Under the pieces are notes generated by a model. It searched no databases and was not told the DNA's origin. It saw only the letters and a program-made list of their open reading frames with translations. The position numbers were made by a program, and so were the translations under genes. Below, in pieces: positions 7,563 to 18,976 of a stretch of 64,000 bases of DNA (the first letter of the stretch is position 1; each line of letters begins with the position of its first letter). Source of the DNA: Pseudomonas fluorescens (GTDB lineage: Bacteria; Pseudomonadota; Gammaproteobacteria; Pseudomonadales; Pseudomonadaceae); NCBI RefSeq assembly GCF_000802965.1, contig NZ_JSAK01000001.1, forward strand, positions 273,810 to 337,809, written 5' to 3'.

Positions 7563-10394
7563 ATGCAAGAAAGCGTGATGCAGCGCATGTGGAACAGCGC
7601 CTACCTATCCGGTAGTAACGCTGCCTATGTGGAAGAGCTCTACGAGCTCTACCTGCACGACCCTAACGCTGTGCCAGAAGAGTGGCGCACCTACTTCCAG
7701 AAGTTGCCTGCTGACGGCAACACTGCCACCGATGTTTCGCACTCCACAATTCGCGATCATTTCGTCTTGCTGGCAAAGAACCAGCGCCGCGCCCAACCGG
7801 TTTCCGCCGGCAGCGTGAGCAGTGAGCACGAGAAGAAGCAAGTTGAAGTGCTGCGATTGATCCAGGCCTACCGTATGCGTGGCCACCAGGCAGCCCAGCT
7901 TGACCCGCTGGGGCTGTGGCAGCGTCCTGCACCTGCAGACCTGTCAATCAATCATTACGGCTTGACCAATGCCGATCTTGATACGACCTTCCGTGCCGGC
8001 GACCTGTTCATCGGCAAAGAGGAAGCGAGCCTACGCGAAATTCACGAAGCGTTGCAGCAGACATATTGCCGCACCATCGGCGCTGAATTTACGCACATCA
8101 CCGATTCCGAGCAGCGCCAGTGGTTCCAGCAGCGTCTGGAAAGCGTGCGCGGCCGTCCGACGTACTCGGCCGACATCAAGGGTCACTTGCTCGAGCGCGT
8201 CACTGCCGGTGAAGGCCTGGAAAAATACCTGGGCACCAAATACCCGGGCACCAAGCGTTTCGGTCTGGAAGGCGGCGAGAGCCTGATTCCGATGCTCGAC
8301 GAATTGATCCAGCGTTCCGGTTCCTACGGCACCAAGGAAATCGTCATCGGCATGGCCCACCGTGGCCGTCTGAACGTGCTGGTCAACACCTTCGGCAAGA
8401 ACCCGCGCGAGCTGTTCGACGAGTTCGAAGGCAAGAAGAAGGTCGAGCTGGGTTCCGGTGACGTTAAATACCACCAGGGCTTCTCGTCCAACGTCATGAC
8501 CACCGGCGGTGAAGTTCACCTGGCCATGGCTTTCAACCCGTCCCACCTGGAAATCGTTTCTCCAGTGGTCGAGGGTTCGGTCCGTGCCCGTCAGGATCGT
8601 CGTAACGACCCTACCGGTGAGAAGGTTCTGCCGATCTCCATCCACGGTGACGCGGCATTCGCCGGTCAAGGCGTGGTGATGGAAACCTTCCAGATGTCGC
8701 AAACCCGCGGTTTCAAGACCGGCGGTACCGTGCACATCGTGATCAACAACCAGGTTGGTTTCACCATCAGCAACCCGCTGGACTCGCGTTCCACCGAGTA
8801 CGCCACCGACGTCGCGAAAATGATCCAGGCGCCGATCCTCCATGTGAATGGTGATGATCCGGAAGCCGTATTGTTCGTGACCCAACTGGCCATCGACTAC
8901 CGCATGCAGTTCAAGCGTGACGTGGTGATCGACCTGGTCTGCTACCGTCGTCGCGGCCACAACGAGGCCGACGAGCCAAGTGGCACCCAGCCGATCATGT
9001 ATCAGCAGATCACCAAACAGCGCACCACCCGTGAGCTGTATGCCGATCGTCTGACCCAGAGCGGTGTCATCGACGCAGAGCGTGTTCAGGCGAAAGTCGA
9101 CGAATACCGCAACGCGCTGGACAACGGTCTGCACGTAGTGAAAAGCCTGGTCAAAGAGCCGAACAAAGAGTTGTTCGTGGACTGGCGTCCGTATCTGGGC
9201 CACGCCTGGACCGCGCGTCACGACACTCGCTTCGACCTCAAGACCTTGCAGGAACTGTCCGCCAAGCTGCTGGAAATCCCGGAAGGCTTCGTGGTACAGC
9301 GCCAGGTCTCGAAAATCTACGAAGACCGTCAGAAGATGCAAGCCGGCGGCCTGCCGATCAACTGGGGTTACGCCGAAACCATGGCGTACGCGACCCTGGC
9401 GTTCGAAGGTCACCCGATCCGCATGACCGGCCAGGACATCGGCCGCGGTACGTTCTCGCACCGTCATGCCGTGTTGCACAACCAGAAAGACGCGGGCACC
9501 TACATCCCGTTGCAGAACCTGTACGACGGTCAGCCACGTTTCGACCTGTACGACTCGTTCCTGTCCGAAGAAGCGGTACTGGCGTTCGAGTACGGTTATT
9601 CGACCACCACGCCTGATGCGCTGGTTATCTGGGAAGCCCAGTTCGGCGACTTCGCCAACGGCGCCCAGGTCGTTATTGACCAGTTCATCACCAGTGGCGA
9701 GCACAAGTGGGGCCGTCTCTGCGGTCTGACCATGCTGCTGCCGCACGGTTATGAAGGTCAGGGTCCGGAGCACTCGTCGGCTCGTCTCGAGCGTTACCTG
9801 CAACTGTGCGCCGAGCACAACATTCAGGTAGCCGTACCGACAACGCCGGCTCAGATTTATCACTTGCTGCGCCGTCAGGTGATTCGCCCACTGCGCAAGC
9901 CATTGATCGTTCTGACTCCGAAGTCGCTGCTGCGTCATAAACTGGCCATTTCGACCCTGGAAGATCTGGCCGAAGGTTCGTTCCAGACCGTGATCCCGGA
10001 AATCGATGCTCAAGACCCGTCCAAGGTCGAGCGCGTTGTCCTGTGTAGCGGCAAGGTCTACTACGACCTGCTGGAAAAACGCCGTGCCGAAGGTCGTGAT
10101 GACATCGCCATCGTGCGTATCGAGCAGCTGTACCCATTCCCTGAGGACGACTTGAAAGAAGTCCTGGCTCCTTATACCAACGTCAAGCATGCCGTTTGGT
10201 GTCAGGAAGAGCCGATGAACCAGGGTGCGTGGTACTGCAGCCAACACCACATGCGTCGCAGCATCAGCAACCTCGACAAGTCTCTCGTACTCGAGTACGC
10301 GGGCCGTGAGGCTTCTGCTGCACCCGCATGCGGTTATGCATCGATGCACGCTGAGCAGCAGGAAAAACTGCTGCAAGACGCCTTTACTGTTTAA
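7563..10394 (+). CDS. sucA: 2-oxoglutarate dehydrogenase E1 component
   Basis: A 943-residue thiamine-diphosphate enzyme that decarboxylates 2-oxoglutarate and passes succinyl to the lipoyl arm of SucB. It has the N-terminal segment with LSGSNAAYVEELYELY, the active-site region GMAHRGRLNVL, the ThDP-binding region HGDAAFAGQG...INNQVGFT, and a C-terminal transketolase-like domain. It follows sdhB by 253 bp. That gap contains imperfect inverted repeats but no convincing terminator, so readthrough from sdh is likely. Confidence 0.97.
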   Translation: MQESVMQRMWNSAYLSGSNAAYVEELYELYLHDPNAVPEEWRTYFQKLPADGNTATDVSHSTIRDHFVLLAKNQRRAQPVSAGSVSSEHEKKQVEVLRLIQAYRMRGHQAAQLDPLGLWQRPAPADLSINHYGLTNADLDTTFRAGDLFIGKEEASLREIHEALQQTYCRTIGAEFTHITDSEQRQWFQQRLESVRGRPTYSADIKGHLLERVTAGEGLEKYLGTKYPGTKRFGLEGGESLIPMLDELIQRSGSYGTKEIVIGMAHRGRLNVLVNTFGKNPRELFDEFEGKKKVELGSGDVKYHQGFSSNVMTTGGEVHLAMAFNPSHLEIVSPVVEGSVRARQDRRNDPTGEKVLPISIHGDAAFAGQGVVMETFQMSQTRGFKTGGTVHIVINNQVGFTISNPLDSRSTEYATDVAKMIQAPILHVNGDDPEAVLFVTQLAIDYRMQFKRDVVIDLVCYRRRGHNEADEPSGTQPIMYQQITKQRTTRELYADRLTQSGVIDAERVQAKVDEYRNALDNGLHVVKSLVKEPNKELFVDWRPYLGHAWTARHDTRFDLKTLQELSAKLLEIPEGFVVQRQVSKIYEDRQKMQAGGLPINWGYAETMAYATLAFEGHPIRMTGQDIGRGTFSHRHAVLHNQKDAGTYIPLQNLYDGQPRFDLYDSFLSEEAVLAFEYGYSTTTPDALVIWEAQFGDFANGAQVVIDQFITSGEHKWGRLCGLTMLLPHGYEGQGPEHSSARLERYLQLCAEHNIQVAVPTTPAQIYHLLRRQVIRPLRKPLIVLTPKSLLRHKLAISTLEDLAEGSFQTVIPEIDAQDPSKVERVVLCSGKVYYDLLEKRRAEGRDDIAIVRIEQLYPFPEDDLKEVLAPYTNVKHAVWCQEEPMNQGAWYCSQHHMRRSISNLDKSLVLEYAGREASAAPACGYASMHAEQQEKLLQDAFTV

Positions 10395-10436
10395 CGCCTT
10401 CGCGCACCTGAAACCGAATTTAAGGACCCACAGATA

Positions 10437-11666
10437 ATGGCTATCGAAATCAAAGCCCCCACTTTCCCGGAATCGGTTGCCGACGGCACCGTTGCCACCT
10501 GGCACAAACAACCGGGCGACGCTGTAAAGCGTGATGACCTGATCGTCGACATCGAAACCGACAAGGTTGTGCTGGAAGTGTTGGCCACTGCTGACGGCGT
10601 GCTGGGCGCTATCGTCAAGAACGAAGGCGACACCGTTCTGTCCGACGAAGTCCTGGGCTCCATCGAAGCGGGCGGCGCTGCTGCTGCCCCGGCTGCCCCG
10701 GCTGCCGCTGCTGCTCCGGCCGCTGCACAAGCTGCTGCTCCAGCTGCCGAAGGCGAAGACGATCCTGTTGCTGCACCGGCTGCTCGCAAGCTGGCTGAAG
10801 AAAACGGCATCAACATCGCTTCCGTTGCCGGCACTGGCAAAGGCGGTCGTGTGACCAAGGAAGACGTGGTTGCAGCTGTTGCTGCCAAGAAAGCCGCTCC
10901 GGCTGCCGCGCCTGCAAAGGCTGCTGCTCCTTCGGCCGCCGCTCCTGTGTTCGCCGCTGGCGACCGCATCGAGAAGCGCGTACCGATGACCCGCGTTCGC
11001 GCCACCGTGGCCAAGCGTCTGGTTGAAGCTCAGTCGAACATGGCGATGCTGACCACTTTCAACGAAGTCGACATGACCGAAGTCATGGCCCTGCGTTCGA
11101 AGTACAAGGATCTGTTCGAGAAGTCCCACAATGGCGTGCGCCTGGGCTTCATGTCGTTCTTCGTGAAAGCGGCCACCGAAGCGCTGAAACGCTTCCCGGC
11201 TGTCAACGCCTCGATCGACGGCGGCGACATCGTTTACCACGGCTACGCTGACGTCGGCGTTGCAGTTTCCAGCGATCGCGGCCTGGTTGTACCGGTTCTG
11301 CGTAACGCCGAACTGATGAGCCTGGCTGAAATCGAAGGCGGCATCGCCACCTTCGGCAAGAAAGCCCGCGACGGTAAGCTGTCGATGGACGAAATGACCG
11401 GTGGTACTTTCACCATCACCAACGGTGGTACTTTCGGTTCGATGATGTCGACCCCGATCGTCAACCCGCCGCAAGCCGCTATCCTGGGCATGCACAACAT
11501 TCTGCAGCGTCCTATGGCGATCAACGGTCAGGTCGTTATCCGTCCGATGATGTACCTGGCTCTGTCCTACGATCACCGTCTGATCGATGGCAAAGAAGCT
11601 GTGACCTTCCTGGTGACCATCAAGAACCTGCTGGAAGATCCGGCTCGTTTGCTGCTGGATATCTGA
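10437..11666 (+). CDS. sucB: Dihydrolipoyllysine-residue succinyltransferase (E2 of OGDH)
   Basis: A 409-residue core of the 2-oxoglutarate dehydrogenase complex. A single lipoyl domain (1-80) carries the lipoylated Lys43 in [11 protein letters not shown]. Ala/Pro-rich linkers flank the E1/E3-binding domain (about 115-150, [19 protein letters not shown]). The C-terminal catalytic domain has His380 in YDHRLIDG. It lies 42 bp after sucA. Confidence 0.97.
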   Translation: MAIEIKAPTFPESVADGTVATWHKQPGDAVKRDDLIVDIETDKVVLEVLATADGVLGAIVKNEGDTVLSDEVLGSIEAGGAAAAPAAPAAAAAPAAAQAAAPAAEGEDDPVAAPAARKLAEENGINIASVAGTGKGGRVTKEDVVAAVAAKKAAPAAAPAKAAAPSAAAPVFAAGDRIEKRVPMTRVRATVAKRLVEAQSNMAMLTTFNEVDMTEVMALRSKYKDLFEKSHNGVRLGFMSFFVKAATEALKRFPAVNASIDGGDIVYHGYADVGVAVSSDRGLVVPVLRNAELMSLAEIEGGIATFGKKARDGKLSMDEMTGGTFTITNGGTFGSMMSTPIVNPPQAAILGMHNILQRPMAINGQVVIRPMMYLALSYDHRLIDGKEAVTFLVTIKNLLEDPARLLLDI

Positions 11667-11680
11667 TAGAAGCAGCCATG

Positions 11681-11740
11681 AGCTGCAAGCTCGAGCTGTC
11701 GGAAAACCCGCAGCTTGGCTTGCAGCTTGCGGCTTGAAGC
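11681..11740 (+). repeat. Imperfect inverted/direct repeats between sucB and lpdG
   Basis: AGCTGCAAGCT (11681-11691) can pair with GGCTTGCAGCT (about 11717-11727). It is followed by further GGCTTGAAGCTTTT-like iterations. Such GCTTGCAGCTT clusters act as small dispersed repeats in fluorescent pseudomonads. Here the structure lies inside the operon and could slow or partly terminate transcription ahead of lpdG. Confidence 0.5.
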
Positions 11741-11764
11741 TTTTCGCTAAAGAGGATTTTTTGA

Positions 11765-13201
<1,437 letters not shown>

Positions 13202-13399
13202 GACACAATAAGAAACCACGGCGGTACGGCCCGTCGTGAGCCTTGCATGCAAGACTCACCGCGGAATGTCCGCTGGACGCAGTCTTGCGTAGCTGCACCG
13301 GTTGTCCGGAAAGGCTACGCAAGCAGCAGTCACAGGTGGTGCGGCACTTCAATAAGTGCAGCACCGAATGCGCAGTACCTAACGAAGACGGTAATAAGC
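13202..13399 (+). promoter_or_regulatory. Structured leader between lpdG and sucC
   Basis: The 198-bp gap holds a perfect 10-bp stem, CTTGCGTAGC (13284-13293) with GCTACGCAAG (13314-13323), and a second stem near 13340-13365 (GGTGC/GCACC with CACTT/AAGTG). No T-run follows, so these look like RNA-processing or pausing elements rather than terminators. A frame runs through this region into sucC, but the sucC family N-terminus starts at 13400. Confidence 0.5.
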
Positions 13400-14566
13400 A
13401 TGAATCTTCACGAGTATCAGGGTAAGCAGCTGTTCGCTGAGTACGGCCTGCCAGTTTCCACCGGTTACGCGGTAGACACCCCGGAAGCAGCAGCAGAAGC
13501 TTGCGACAAAATCGGCGGCACCGAGTGGGTTGTCAAAGCCCAGGTCCACGCTGGTGGTCGCGGTAAAGCGGGCGGCGTTAAGCTGGTTCGCAGCAAAGAA
13601 GACGCTAAGGCATTCGCACAGCAGTGGCTGGGCAAGCGTCTGGTGACTTACCAGACTGACGCCAATGGTCAGCCAGTCACCAAGATCCTGGTTGAATCGT
13701 GCACTGATATCGCTAAAGAGCTGTACCTGGGCGCTGTCGTTGACCGTTCGAGCCGTCGTATCGTGTTCATGGCTTCCACCGAAGGTGGCGTGGACATCGA
13801 GAAAATCGCTCACGACACTCCAGAAAAAATTCTGAAAGCCACTATCGATCCACTGGTTGGCGCTCAGCCATTCCAGGGTCGCGAGCTGGCATTCCAGTTG
13901 GGTCTGGAAGGCAAGCAAGTTGCCCAGTTCGCCAAGATCTTCGTAGGTCTGGCCAAACTGTTCAAGGATCACGACCTGGCCCTGCTGGAAGTGAACCCGC
14001 TGGTGATCAAGGCTGACGGCGATCTGCACTGCCTCGACGCCAAGATCAACATCGACGCCAACGCCATGTACCGTCAGCCTAAGCTGAAGACTTTCCACGA
14101 TCCGTCGCAAGACGATCCGCGCGAAGCGCACGCTGCCAAGTTCGAACTGAACTACGTAGCGCTGGAAGGCAACATCGGTTGCATGGTCAACGGTGCTGGC
14201 CTGGCCATGGGTACCATGGACATCGTCAACCTGCATGGCGGCAAACCAGCCAACTTCCTCGACGTGGGCGGCGGTGCTACCAAAGAACGCGTTACCGAAG
14301 CTTTCAAAATCATTCTGTCCGACACCAACGTCGCTGCAGTACTGGTTAACATCTTCGGCGGCATCGTTCGTTGCGACATGATTGCCGAAGGCATCATCGG
14401 TGCAGTGAAAGAAGTCGGCGTGAAAATCCCGGTTGTTGTTCGCCTTGAAGGCAACAACGCTGAGCTGGGCGCTAAAGTACTGGCAGAAAGCGGTTTGAAC
14501 ATCATCGCTGCTACCAGCCTGACCGACGCTGCTCAACAAGTTGTCAAAGCTGCGGAGGGCAAATAA
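13400..14566 (+). CDS. sucC: Succinyl-CoA synthetase beta subunit (ADP-forming)
   Basis: A 388-residue ATP-grasp subunit starting [19 protein letters not shown], the canonical start, although the frame is open upstream to 13247. The nucleotide-binding region is in the N-terminal half ([17 protein letters not shown]), and the CoA/subunit interface is in the C-terminal half ([16 protein letters not shown]). It makes ATP from succinyl-CoA with SucD. The stop overlaps the sucD start by one base. Confidence 0.96.
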   Translation: MNLHEYQGKQLFAEYGLPVSTGYAVDTPEAAAEACDKIGGTEWVVKAQVHAGGRGKAGGVKLVRSKEDAKAFAQQWLGKRLVTYQTDANGQPVTKILVESCTDIAKELYLGAVVDRSSRRIVFMASTEGGVDIEKIAHDTPEKILKATIDPLVGAQPFQGRELAFQLGLEGKQVAQFAKIFVGLAKLFKDHDLALLEVNPLVIKADGDLHCLDAKINIDANAMYRQPKLKTFHDPSQDDPREAHAAKFELNYVALEGNIGCMVNGAGLAMGTMDIVNLHGGKPANFLDVGGGATKERVTEAFKIILSDTNVAAVLVNIFGGIVRCDMIAEGIIGAVKEVGVKIPVVVRLEGNNAELGAKVLAESGLNIIAATSLTDAAQQVVKAAEGK

Positions 14567-15447
14567 TGAGCGTCCTGATCAATAAAGACACCAAAGTTAT
14601 CTGCCAGGGTATTACCGGTTCGCAAGGTAGTTTCCACACCCAGCAAGCCATCGAGTACGGCACCAAGATGGTGGGTGGTGTAACGCCTGGTAAAGGCGGC
14701 ACCGAGCACCTGGGTCTGCCAGTGTTCAACACCGTGAAAGACGCTGTAGCTGCAACTGGCGCCACCGCCAGCGTGATCTACGTTCCGGCTCCTTTCTGCA
14801 AAGATTCGATCCTGGAAGCTGCGTTCGGCGGTATCAAGCTGATCGTGTGCATCACCGAAGGCATTCCTACCCTGGACATGCTGGACGCTAAAGTTAAGTG
14901 CGACGAGCTGGGTATCACCCTGATCGGCCCTAACTGCCCAGGCGTGATCACTCCAGGCGAATGCAAGATCGGCATCATGCCAGGTCACATTCACTTGCCA
15001 GGCAAGGTCGGTATCGTTTCCCGTTCCGGCACCCTGACCTACGAAGCTGTGAAGCAAACTACTGACGCCGGTTTCGGTCAGTCGACTTGCGTCGGCATCG
15101 GTGGTGACCCGATCCCGGGTTCGAACTTCATCGACATCCTGAAGCTGTTCCAGGAAGACCCGAAGACCGAAGCGATCGTCATGATCGGTGAGATCGGCGG
15201 TTCGGCTGAAGAAGAAGCGGCTGCCTACATCAAGGCACACGTGACCAAGCCGGTTGTTTCCTACATCGCTGGTGTGACTGCTCCTCCGGGCAAGCGCATG
15301 GGCCATGCTGGCGCAATCATCTCTGGCGGCAAAGGCACTGCAGACGAGAAATTCGCTGCTCTGCAAGACGCAGGCGTTAAAACCGTGCGTTCGCTGGCAG
15401 ACATCGGCAAAGCCCTGGCTGAGCTGACTGGTTGGGCTGTCAAGTAA
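14566..15447 (+). CDS. sucD: Succinyl-CoA synthetase alpha subunit
   Basis: A 293-residue CoA-binding and phospho-histidine subunit. The CoA-binding Rossmann part has [20 protein letters not shown]. The active-site histidine is His247 in [12 protein letters not shown]. It is translationally coupled to sucC (TAATG). A terminator 30 bp after the stop ends the sdh-suc operon. Confidence 0.96.
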   Translation: MSVLINKDTKVICQGITGSQGSFHTQQAIEYGTKMVGGVTPGKGGTEHLGLPVFNTVKDAVAATGATASVIYVPAPFCKDSILEAAFGGIKLIVCITEGIPTLDMLDAKVKCDELGITLIGPNCPGVITPGECKIGIMPGHIHLPGKVGIVSRSGTLTYEAVKQTTDAGFGQSTCVGIGGDPIPGSNFIDILKLFQEDPKTEAIVMIGEIGGSAEEEAAAYIKAHVTKPVVSYIAGVTAPPGKRMGHAGAIISGGKGTADEKFAALQDAGVKTVRSLADIGKALAELTGWAVK

Positions 15448-15477
15448 GCCTCGCGCTTAACTGACGCTTCACCAAAC

Positions 15478-15501
15478 AAAGGCCACCTTCGGGTGGCCTT
15501 T
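15478..15501 (+). terminator. Terminator of the sdh-suc operon
   Basis: Stem AAAGGCCACC / GGTGGCCTTT with a TTCG tetraloop, 30 bp after the sucD stop. The T-run is short. Confidence 0.85.
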
Positions 15502-15535
15502 GTCGTTTCTGGTATGAGAAACACATGAGGCTTTT

Positions 15536-15675
15536 TTTGTGGCGAGGGAGCTTGCTCCCGCTGGGCTGCGAAGCAGCCAACAAAAACATACTGCCGCGTT
15601 TTAAAAGATGAAATGCGTTGTCTGGCATTACGCCTGCTTCGCAGGCGAGCGGGAGCAAGCTCCCTCGCCACAGGG
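15536..15675. repeat. REP doublet (GTGGCGAGGGAGCTTGCTCCCGC family)
   Basis: Two arms in inverted orientation: GTGGCGAGGGAGCTTGCTCC at the left and GGAGCAAGCTCCCTCGCCAC at the right, each flanked by further complementary GCTGCGAAGCAG/CTGCTTCGCAG-type sequence. The same family recurs at 52270-52366. Confidence 0.85.
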
Positions 15676-15848
15676 ACATTTCATGAAATATAGATATGTA
15701 AACGCGACACAGAAATGTCGCGTATCGGATAGTTCGCCCTTTAACAGTGCGTTTACCGCCCAAATTCGTTAGGCTACGCGCCATTTTTGCGTCCGCGCCC
15801 ACAAGGCTGCAACGCGCTAAAAGGGTTGGTCCCATACGGACCGACAGC

Positions 15849-15871
15849 ATTTCCCTCACCCATAGGGAAAT
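15849..15871 (+). promoter_or_regulatory. ATTTCCCT/AGGGAAAT inverted repeat upstream of brnQ
   Basis: ATTTCCCT (15849-15856) and AGGGAAAT (15864-15871) form a perfect 8-bp inverted repeat with a 7-nt spacer. A third ATTTCCCT lies directly before the brnQ ATG, where a ribosome-binding site would be expected and none is seen. It could be an operator or an alternative pairing partner that controls start-site access. Confidence 0.45.
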
Positions 15872-15911
15872 CCCTCTCTAAATTCCGATTCAGTAGTGTG
15901 GTATTTCCCTA

Positions 15912-17225
15912 ATGAAAGTGTTGAAAGGCCAGGACATCCTGGCACTTGGTTTTATGACGTTTGCCCTGTTCGTCGGGGCCGGCAACATCATCTTCCCGCC
16001 TATCGTCGGTTTGCAGTCCGGGCCTAATGTCTGGATGGCGGCGCTGGGCTTTCTGGTCACGGCGGTCGGTCTGCCGGTGATCACAGTTGTGGCGCTGGCC
16101 AAGGTTGGCGGCGCCATGGACGCGCTGAGCAGCCCGATCGGTAAAGTCGCCGGTGGCCTGTTGGCCGCGGCGTGCTACCTCGCGGTCGGCCCGCTGTTCG
16201 CGACACCGCGTACTGCGACCGTATCTTTCGAAGTGGGCCTGGCGCCATTGACCGGCGAGAGCCCGTTGGCGCTGTTCCTCTACAGCTCGGTGTACTTCCT
16301 GCTGGTGTTCTTCATTTCGCTGTATCCGGGGCGTTTGCTGGACACTGTTGGACGCTTCCTCGCGCCGCTGAAGATCATCGCGCTCTCCGTGCTGGGCATC
16401 GCTGCATTCGCCTTGCCGGCCGGTGACATTGGTCACGCCACCCCTGAATACGTTGCCGCACCGTTCTCCCAAGGCTTCATCAATGGTTACCTGACCATGG
16501 ATACCCTGGGCGCTCTGGTGTTCGGCATCGTCATCGTCAACGCCATCCGCTCTCGCGGAGTCGAGTCGCCGGCGCTGATCACCCGTTACGCGATCATCGC
16601 CGGACTGATTGCCGGTGTAGGTCTGGCACTGGTTTACGTCAGCCTGTTCCGCCTCGGTTCGGGCAGCCATGAAGTGGCGGCTGGGGCGACCAATGGCGCG
16701 GCGGTATTGCACGCTTACGTGCAGCACACGTTCGGTTCGTTGGGCAGCGGATTCCTTGCGGTGCTGATCTCCCTGGCGTGCCTGGTGACCGCGGTCGGCC
16801 TGACCTGTGCCTGCGCCGAGTACTTCAGTCGCGTGGTGCCGCTGTCTTACAAGACCCTGGTGATCATCCTCGCCGCGTTCTCGCTGCTGGTGTCCAACCT
16901 GGGCCTGACCAAGCTGATTGCGTTCTCGATCCCGGTACTCACCGCGATCTACCCGCCATGCATCGTTCTGGTGGCGCTGAGCTTCTGCAAGGACTTCTGG
17001 CATGAGCAGGGTCGTATCCTCGGTCCGGTCATGCTGGTGTCGTTCATCTTCGGCCTGATCGACGCTCTCAAGGGTGCCGGCCTGGCGGACTGGATGCCGA
17101 GCCAAATGGCGCATTTGCCGTTGAGCGAGCAGGGTCTGGCGTGGCTGGTGCCGTCGGTAATGACCCTGGTGGTTGCTGTGGTTTGCGACCGTCTGCTGGG
17201 CAAGCGCGAAGAAGCGTTGGCTTAA
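15912..17225 (+). CDS. brnQ: Branched-chain amino acid:cation symporter BrnQ
   Basis: A 437-residue LIVCS-family carrier with about 12 transmembrane helices, importing leucine, isoleucine and valine with a cation. The N-terminus [34 protein letters not shown] region (first helix) is the family signature and supports the ATG at 15912, even though no clear Shine-Dalgarno precedes it. A terminator follows 40 bp after the stop, so it is probably monocistronic. Confidence 0.93.
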   Translation: MKVLKGQDILALGFMTFALFVGAGNIIFPPIVGLQSGPNVWMAALGFLVTAVGLPVITVVALAKVGGAMDALSSPIGKVAGGLLAAACYLAVGPLFATPRTATVSFEVGLAPLTGESPLALFLYSSVYFLLVFFISLYPGRLLDTVGRFLAPLKIIALSVLGIAAFALPAGDIGHATPEYVAAPFSQGFINGYLTMDTLGALVFGIVIVNAIRSRGVESPALITRYAIIAGLIAGVGLALVYVSLFRLGSGSHEVAAGATNGAAVLHAYVQHTFGSLGSGFLAVLISLACLVTAVGLTCACAEYFSRVVPLSYKTLVIILAAFSLLVSNLGLTKLIAFSIPVLTAIYPPCIVLVALSFCKDFWHEQGRILGPVMLVSFIFGLIDALKGAGLADWMPSQMAHLPLSEQGLAWLVPSVMTLVVAVVCDRLLGKREEALA

Positions 17226-17267
17226 GCGTTGCCGGCCCGTCACAAGCGGGCCTGTGAGCAAAACAGA

Positions 17268-17301
17268 AATGCCCCGTATCAATCGATACGGGGCATTTTT
17301 T
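17268..17301 (+). terminator. Terminator of brnQ
   Basis: AAATGCCCCGTATC / GATACGGGGCATTT stem with an AATC loop, followed by T residues. Confidence 0.88.
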
Positions 17302-17357
17302 ATGGGCTGGATGCAGTGTCTTTTTTCTTGGGCTAACGTCGAAGCACTGCAAAACCC

Positions 17358-17453
17358 TTTGTGGGAGCGAGCCTGCTCGCGATGGCGTCGGTATATTCAG
17401 TAGTGCTGTTGACTGACCCGTCGCAATCGCGAGCAAGCTTGCTCCTACAGGGA
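17358..17453. repeat. REP doublet (TGGGAGCGAGCCTGCTCGCGATGG family)
   Basis: Left arm TGTGGGAGCGAGCCTGCTCGCG and right arm CGCGAGCAAGCTTGCTCCTACA in inverted orientation, separated by about 45 bp. Confidence 0.85.
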
Positions 17454-17487
17454 TTGTGTATTCCGCAAATACATCACAAGGACCTGC

Positions 17488-18225
17488 ATGTCGTTCATCC
17501 AAGCCAATCTGATCCATATCCTTGCTGCCATCTGGTTTGTCATCTGCTGGGGCGGTTACACCCGCTATGCCTCATGGAAAGGCCGTGACACCGCGTGCCT
17601 GGCCAGTGTGTTGCACTTGTATCGTGAGGACTGGATGCGTCGAATGTTGCTGCGTGACAACCGCATCGCCGATGCCAGCGTGATTGGCAACCTGGAGCGC
17701 AACGCTTCGTTCTTCGCCTCCAGTACGTTGATTATCCTCGCCGGTATTCTCACGGTGCTCGGGGCTTCCGAACGCGCGGTGTCGTTGTTGGCGGATATTC
17801 CGATGGTGCAACAGGCGTCCCAGGGGATGTCGGAGATCAAGTTGTTGTGCCTGGCGTTGGTGTTCGTTTATGCGTTTTTCACTTTCAGCTGGTGCATGCG
17901 TCAGTACAACTTCGCGGCCATCCTGGTGGGCTCGGCACCCATGGTCGGCGAGCGACATGTCTCCGAACAGGAGCGCAAAGCTTTTGCCGCCCGCGCTGCG
18001 CGTGTCATCTCAATGGCCGCCAACCAGTTCAACTTTGGCCTGCGTTCTTATTACTTCGGCATGACGATGCTGGCCTGGTTTGTCAGTCCATGGTTGTTCA
18101 TGTTGATGAGTGCCGGTGTGGTGTTGGTTTTGTACCGTCGCGAGTTTCACTCCGACGTTCTTGATGTGATGGTCTATACCCCTACTGAGGCGCCGTTGCC
18201 CGAGGTGAGTAAAGAGGCTGTTTGA
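17488..18225 (+). CDS. DUF599 family membrane protein
   Basis: A 245-residue protein with about four to five hydrophobic segments. The cytoplasmic-looking region WMRRMLLRDNRIADASVIGNLERNASFFASSTL is the conserved DUF599 motif. The family is common in proteobacteria and plants and has no settled function. It overlaps the next gene (TGATG), so the two are probably co-translated. AGGAC before the ATG could serve as the ribosome-binding site. Confidence 0.85.
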   Translation: MSFIQANLIHILAAIWFVICWGGYTRYASWKGRDTACLASVLHLYREDWMRRMLLRDNRIADASVIGNLERNASFFASSTLIILAGILTVLGASERAVSLLADIPMVQQASQGMSEIKLLCLALVFVYAFFTFSWCMRQYNFAAILVGSAPMVGERHVSEQERKAFAARAARVISMAANQFNFGLRSYYFGMTMLAWFVSPWLFMLMSAGVVLVLYRREFHSDVLDVMVYTPTEAPLPEVSKEAV

Positions 18226-18626
18226 TGAGTATTCCTTTCTGGTGTGTGTTTATCAGTGCCTTGCTGATTTACGTGGCGCGAATGCCTGTGACCAAGGCGA
18301 TGAAAGAGCAGGGCGGGTACAACAATCACCTGCCGCGCCAGCAACAAGATCAGCTCACGGGGTTTGGTGCCCGTGCAGTGGCGGCGCATCAGAACAGCTT
18401 CGAGGCGTTCATACTGTTTGCGGTGGGTGTGCTGATGGCGCATACCACGCAAACGGCGGGATGGCTGATCGATTGGCTGGCGATCATCTTTGTGATCGCG
18501 CGCATTATCTACTTGGTGTGTTACTGGAAAGATCTCGCCTGGCAGCGCAGTCTGGTTTGGCTGGTGGGTTTAATCTGTTCGTTGTTATTGATGATTAGTC
18601 CGACTTTTAGAACGATTTTGCTCTAA
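18225..18626 (+). CDS. MAPEG family membrane protein
   Basis: A 133-residue, four-helix membrane protein of the MAPEG superfamily (membrane-associated eicosanoid and glutathione metabolism proteins). The motif GARAVAAHQNSFEAFILFAVGVL contains the conserved N-x-x-E-A-F. The ATG at 18225 overlaps the stop of the DUF599 gene. Bacterial members are often glutathione-linked, but no activity can be read from this sequence. Confidence 0.85.
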   Translation: MSIPFWCVFISALLIYVARMPVTKAMKEQGGYNNHLPRQQQDQLTGFGARAVAAHQNSFEAFILFAVGVLMAHTTQTAGWLIDWLAIIFVIARIIYLVCYWKDLAWQRSLVWLVGLICSLLLMISPTFRTILL

Positions 18627-18658
18627 CGCCGGGAAGGCAACAAAACAGCAGACAAAAG

Positions 18659-18686
18659 AAAACCCGCACTTGGCGGGTTTTCTTTT
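18659..18686. terminator. Bidirectional terminator between converging genes
   Basis: AAAACCCGC / GCGGGTTTT hairpin with an ACTTG-like loop and a T-run on the plus side. It lies between the MAPEG gene and the convergent lipoprotein gene. Confidence 0.8.
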
Positions 18687-18703
18687 CACACGCTAAAAAC
18701 GAC

Positions 18704-18940
18704 TTAGTTTTTAGGTGCGGCTTCTTTTGCGGCGGCTTCGTTCGATTCGGCCTGAGCTTTGGCAGCTTCGGCGTTTTCTTTCGCAGCGTCGTTCACTTTA
18801 TCCTGAGCTTTGTTCATGTCTTGCTGAGCTTGCTCAGCATGTTGGTTGGCATCTTGAGCTTTGTCCTCGGATTTTTTATCGCAGGCAGCGAGACCGAGGG
18901 AAGCGGTCAACATCAAGGCAATAGCTAAAGTCTTACGCAT
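18704..18940 (-). CDS. Small Ala-rich helical lipoprotein
   Basis: A 78-residue protein. The start at 18940 (MRKTLAIALMLTASLGLAAC) has a GGAG SD and gives a lipoprotein signal with lipobox LAAC, Cys20. The mature part is almost only Ala, Lys, Glu, Gln, Asp and Asn in heptad-like order (KAQDANQHAEQAQQDMNKAQDK), so a single long amphipathic helix or coiled coil. Asp at +2 is a classic inner-membrane retention signal. A GAACTT-N17-TCGAA sequence upstream resembles an envelope-stress sigma (AlgU/RpoE) promoter. No enzymatic function is suggested. Confidence 0.8.
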   Translation of the reverse strand: MRKTLAIALMLTASLGLAACDKKSEDKAQDANQHAEQAQQDMNKAQDKVNDAAKENAEAAKAQAESNEAAAKEAAPKN

Positions 18941-18976
18941 GGGGTGTTTCTCCTTATGGAAAATATCTACTGGCCT

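Larger units (their letters stand above)
15448..15911. other. Intergenic region sucD-brnQ with terminator, REP doublet and brnQ leader
   Basis: The 464-bp gap contains the sucD terminator, a REP doublet, a small GCGACA...TGTCGC hairpin near 15696-15713, and a repeated ATTTCCCT/AGGGAAAT motif just before brnQ. I see no gene in it. Confidence 0.7.

Noticed and set aside
8031..11576. 1181-codon open frame on the minus strand across sucA and sucB
   Set aside because: It is a shadow of the two coding sequences in a high-GC genome. It has no ribosome-binding site, and its product has no domain pattern.
13247..13399. N-terminal extension of sucC
   Set aside because: The extra 51 residues cover a hairpin leader and are absent from known SucC proteins.
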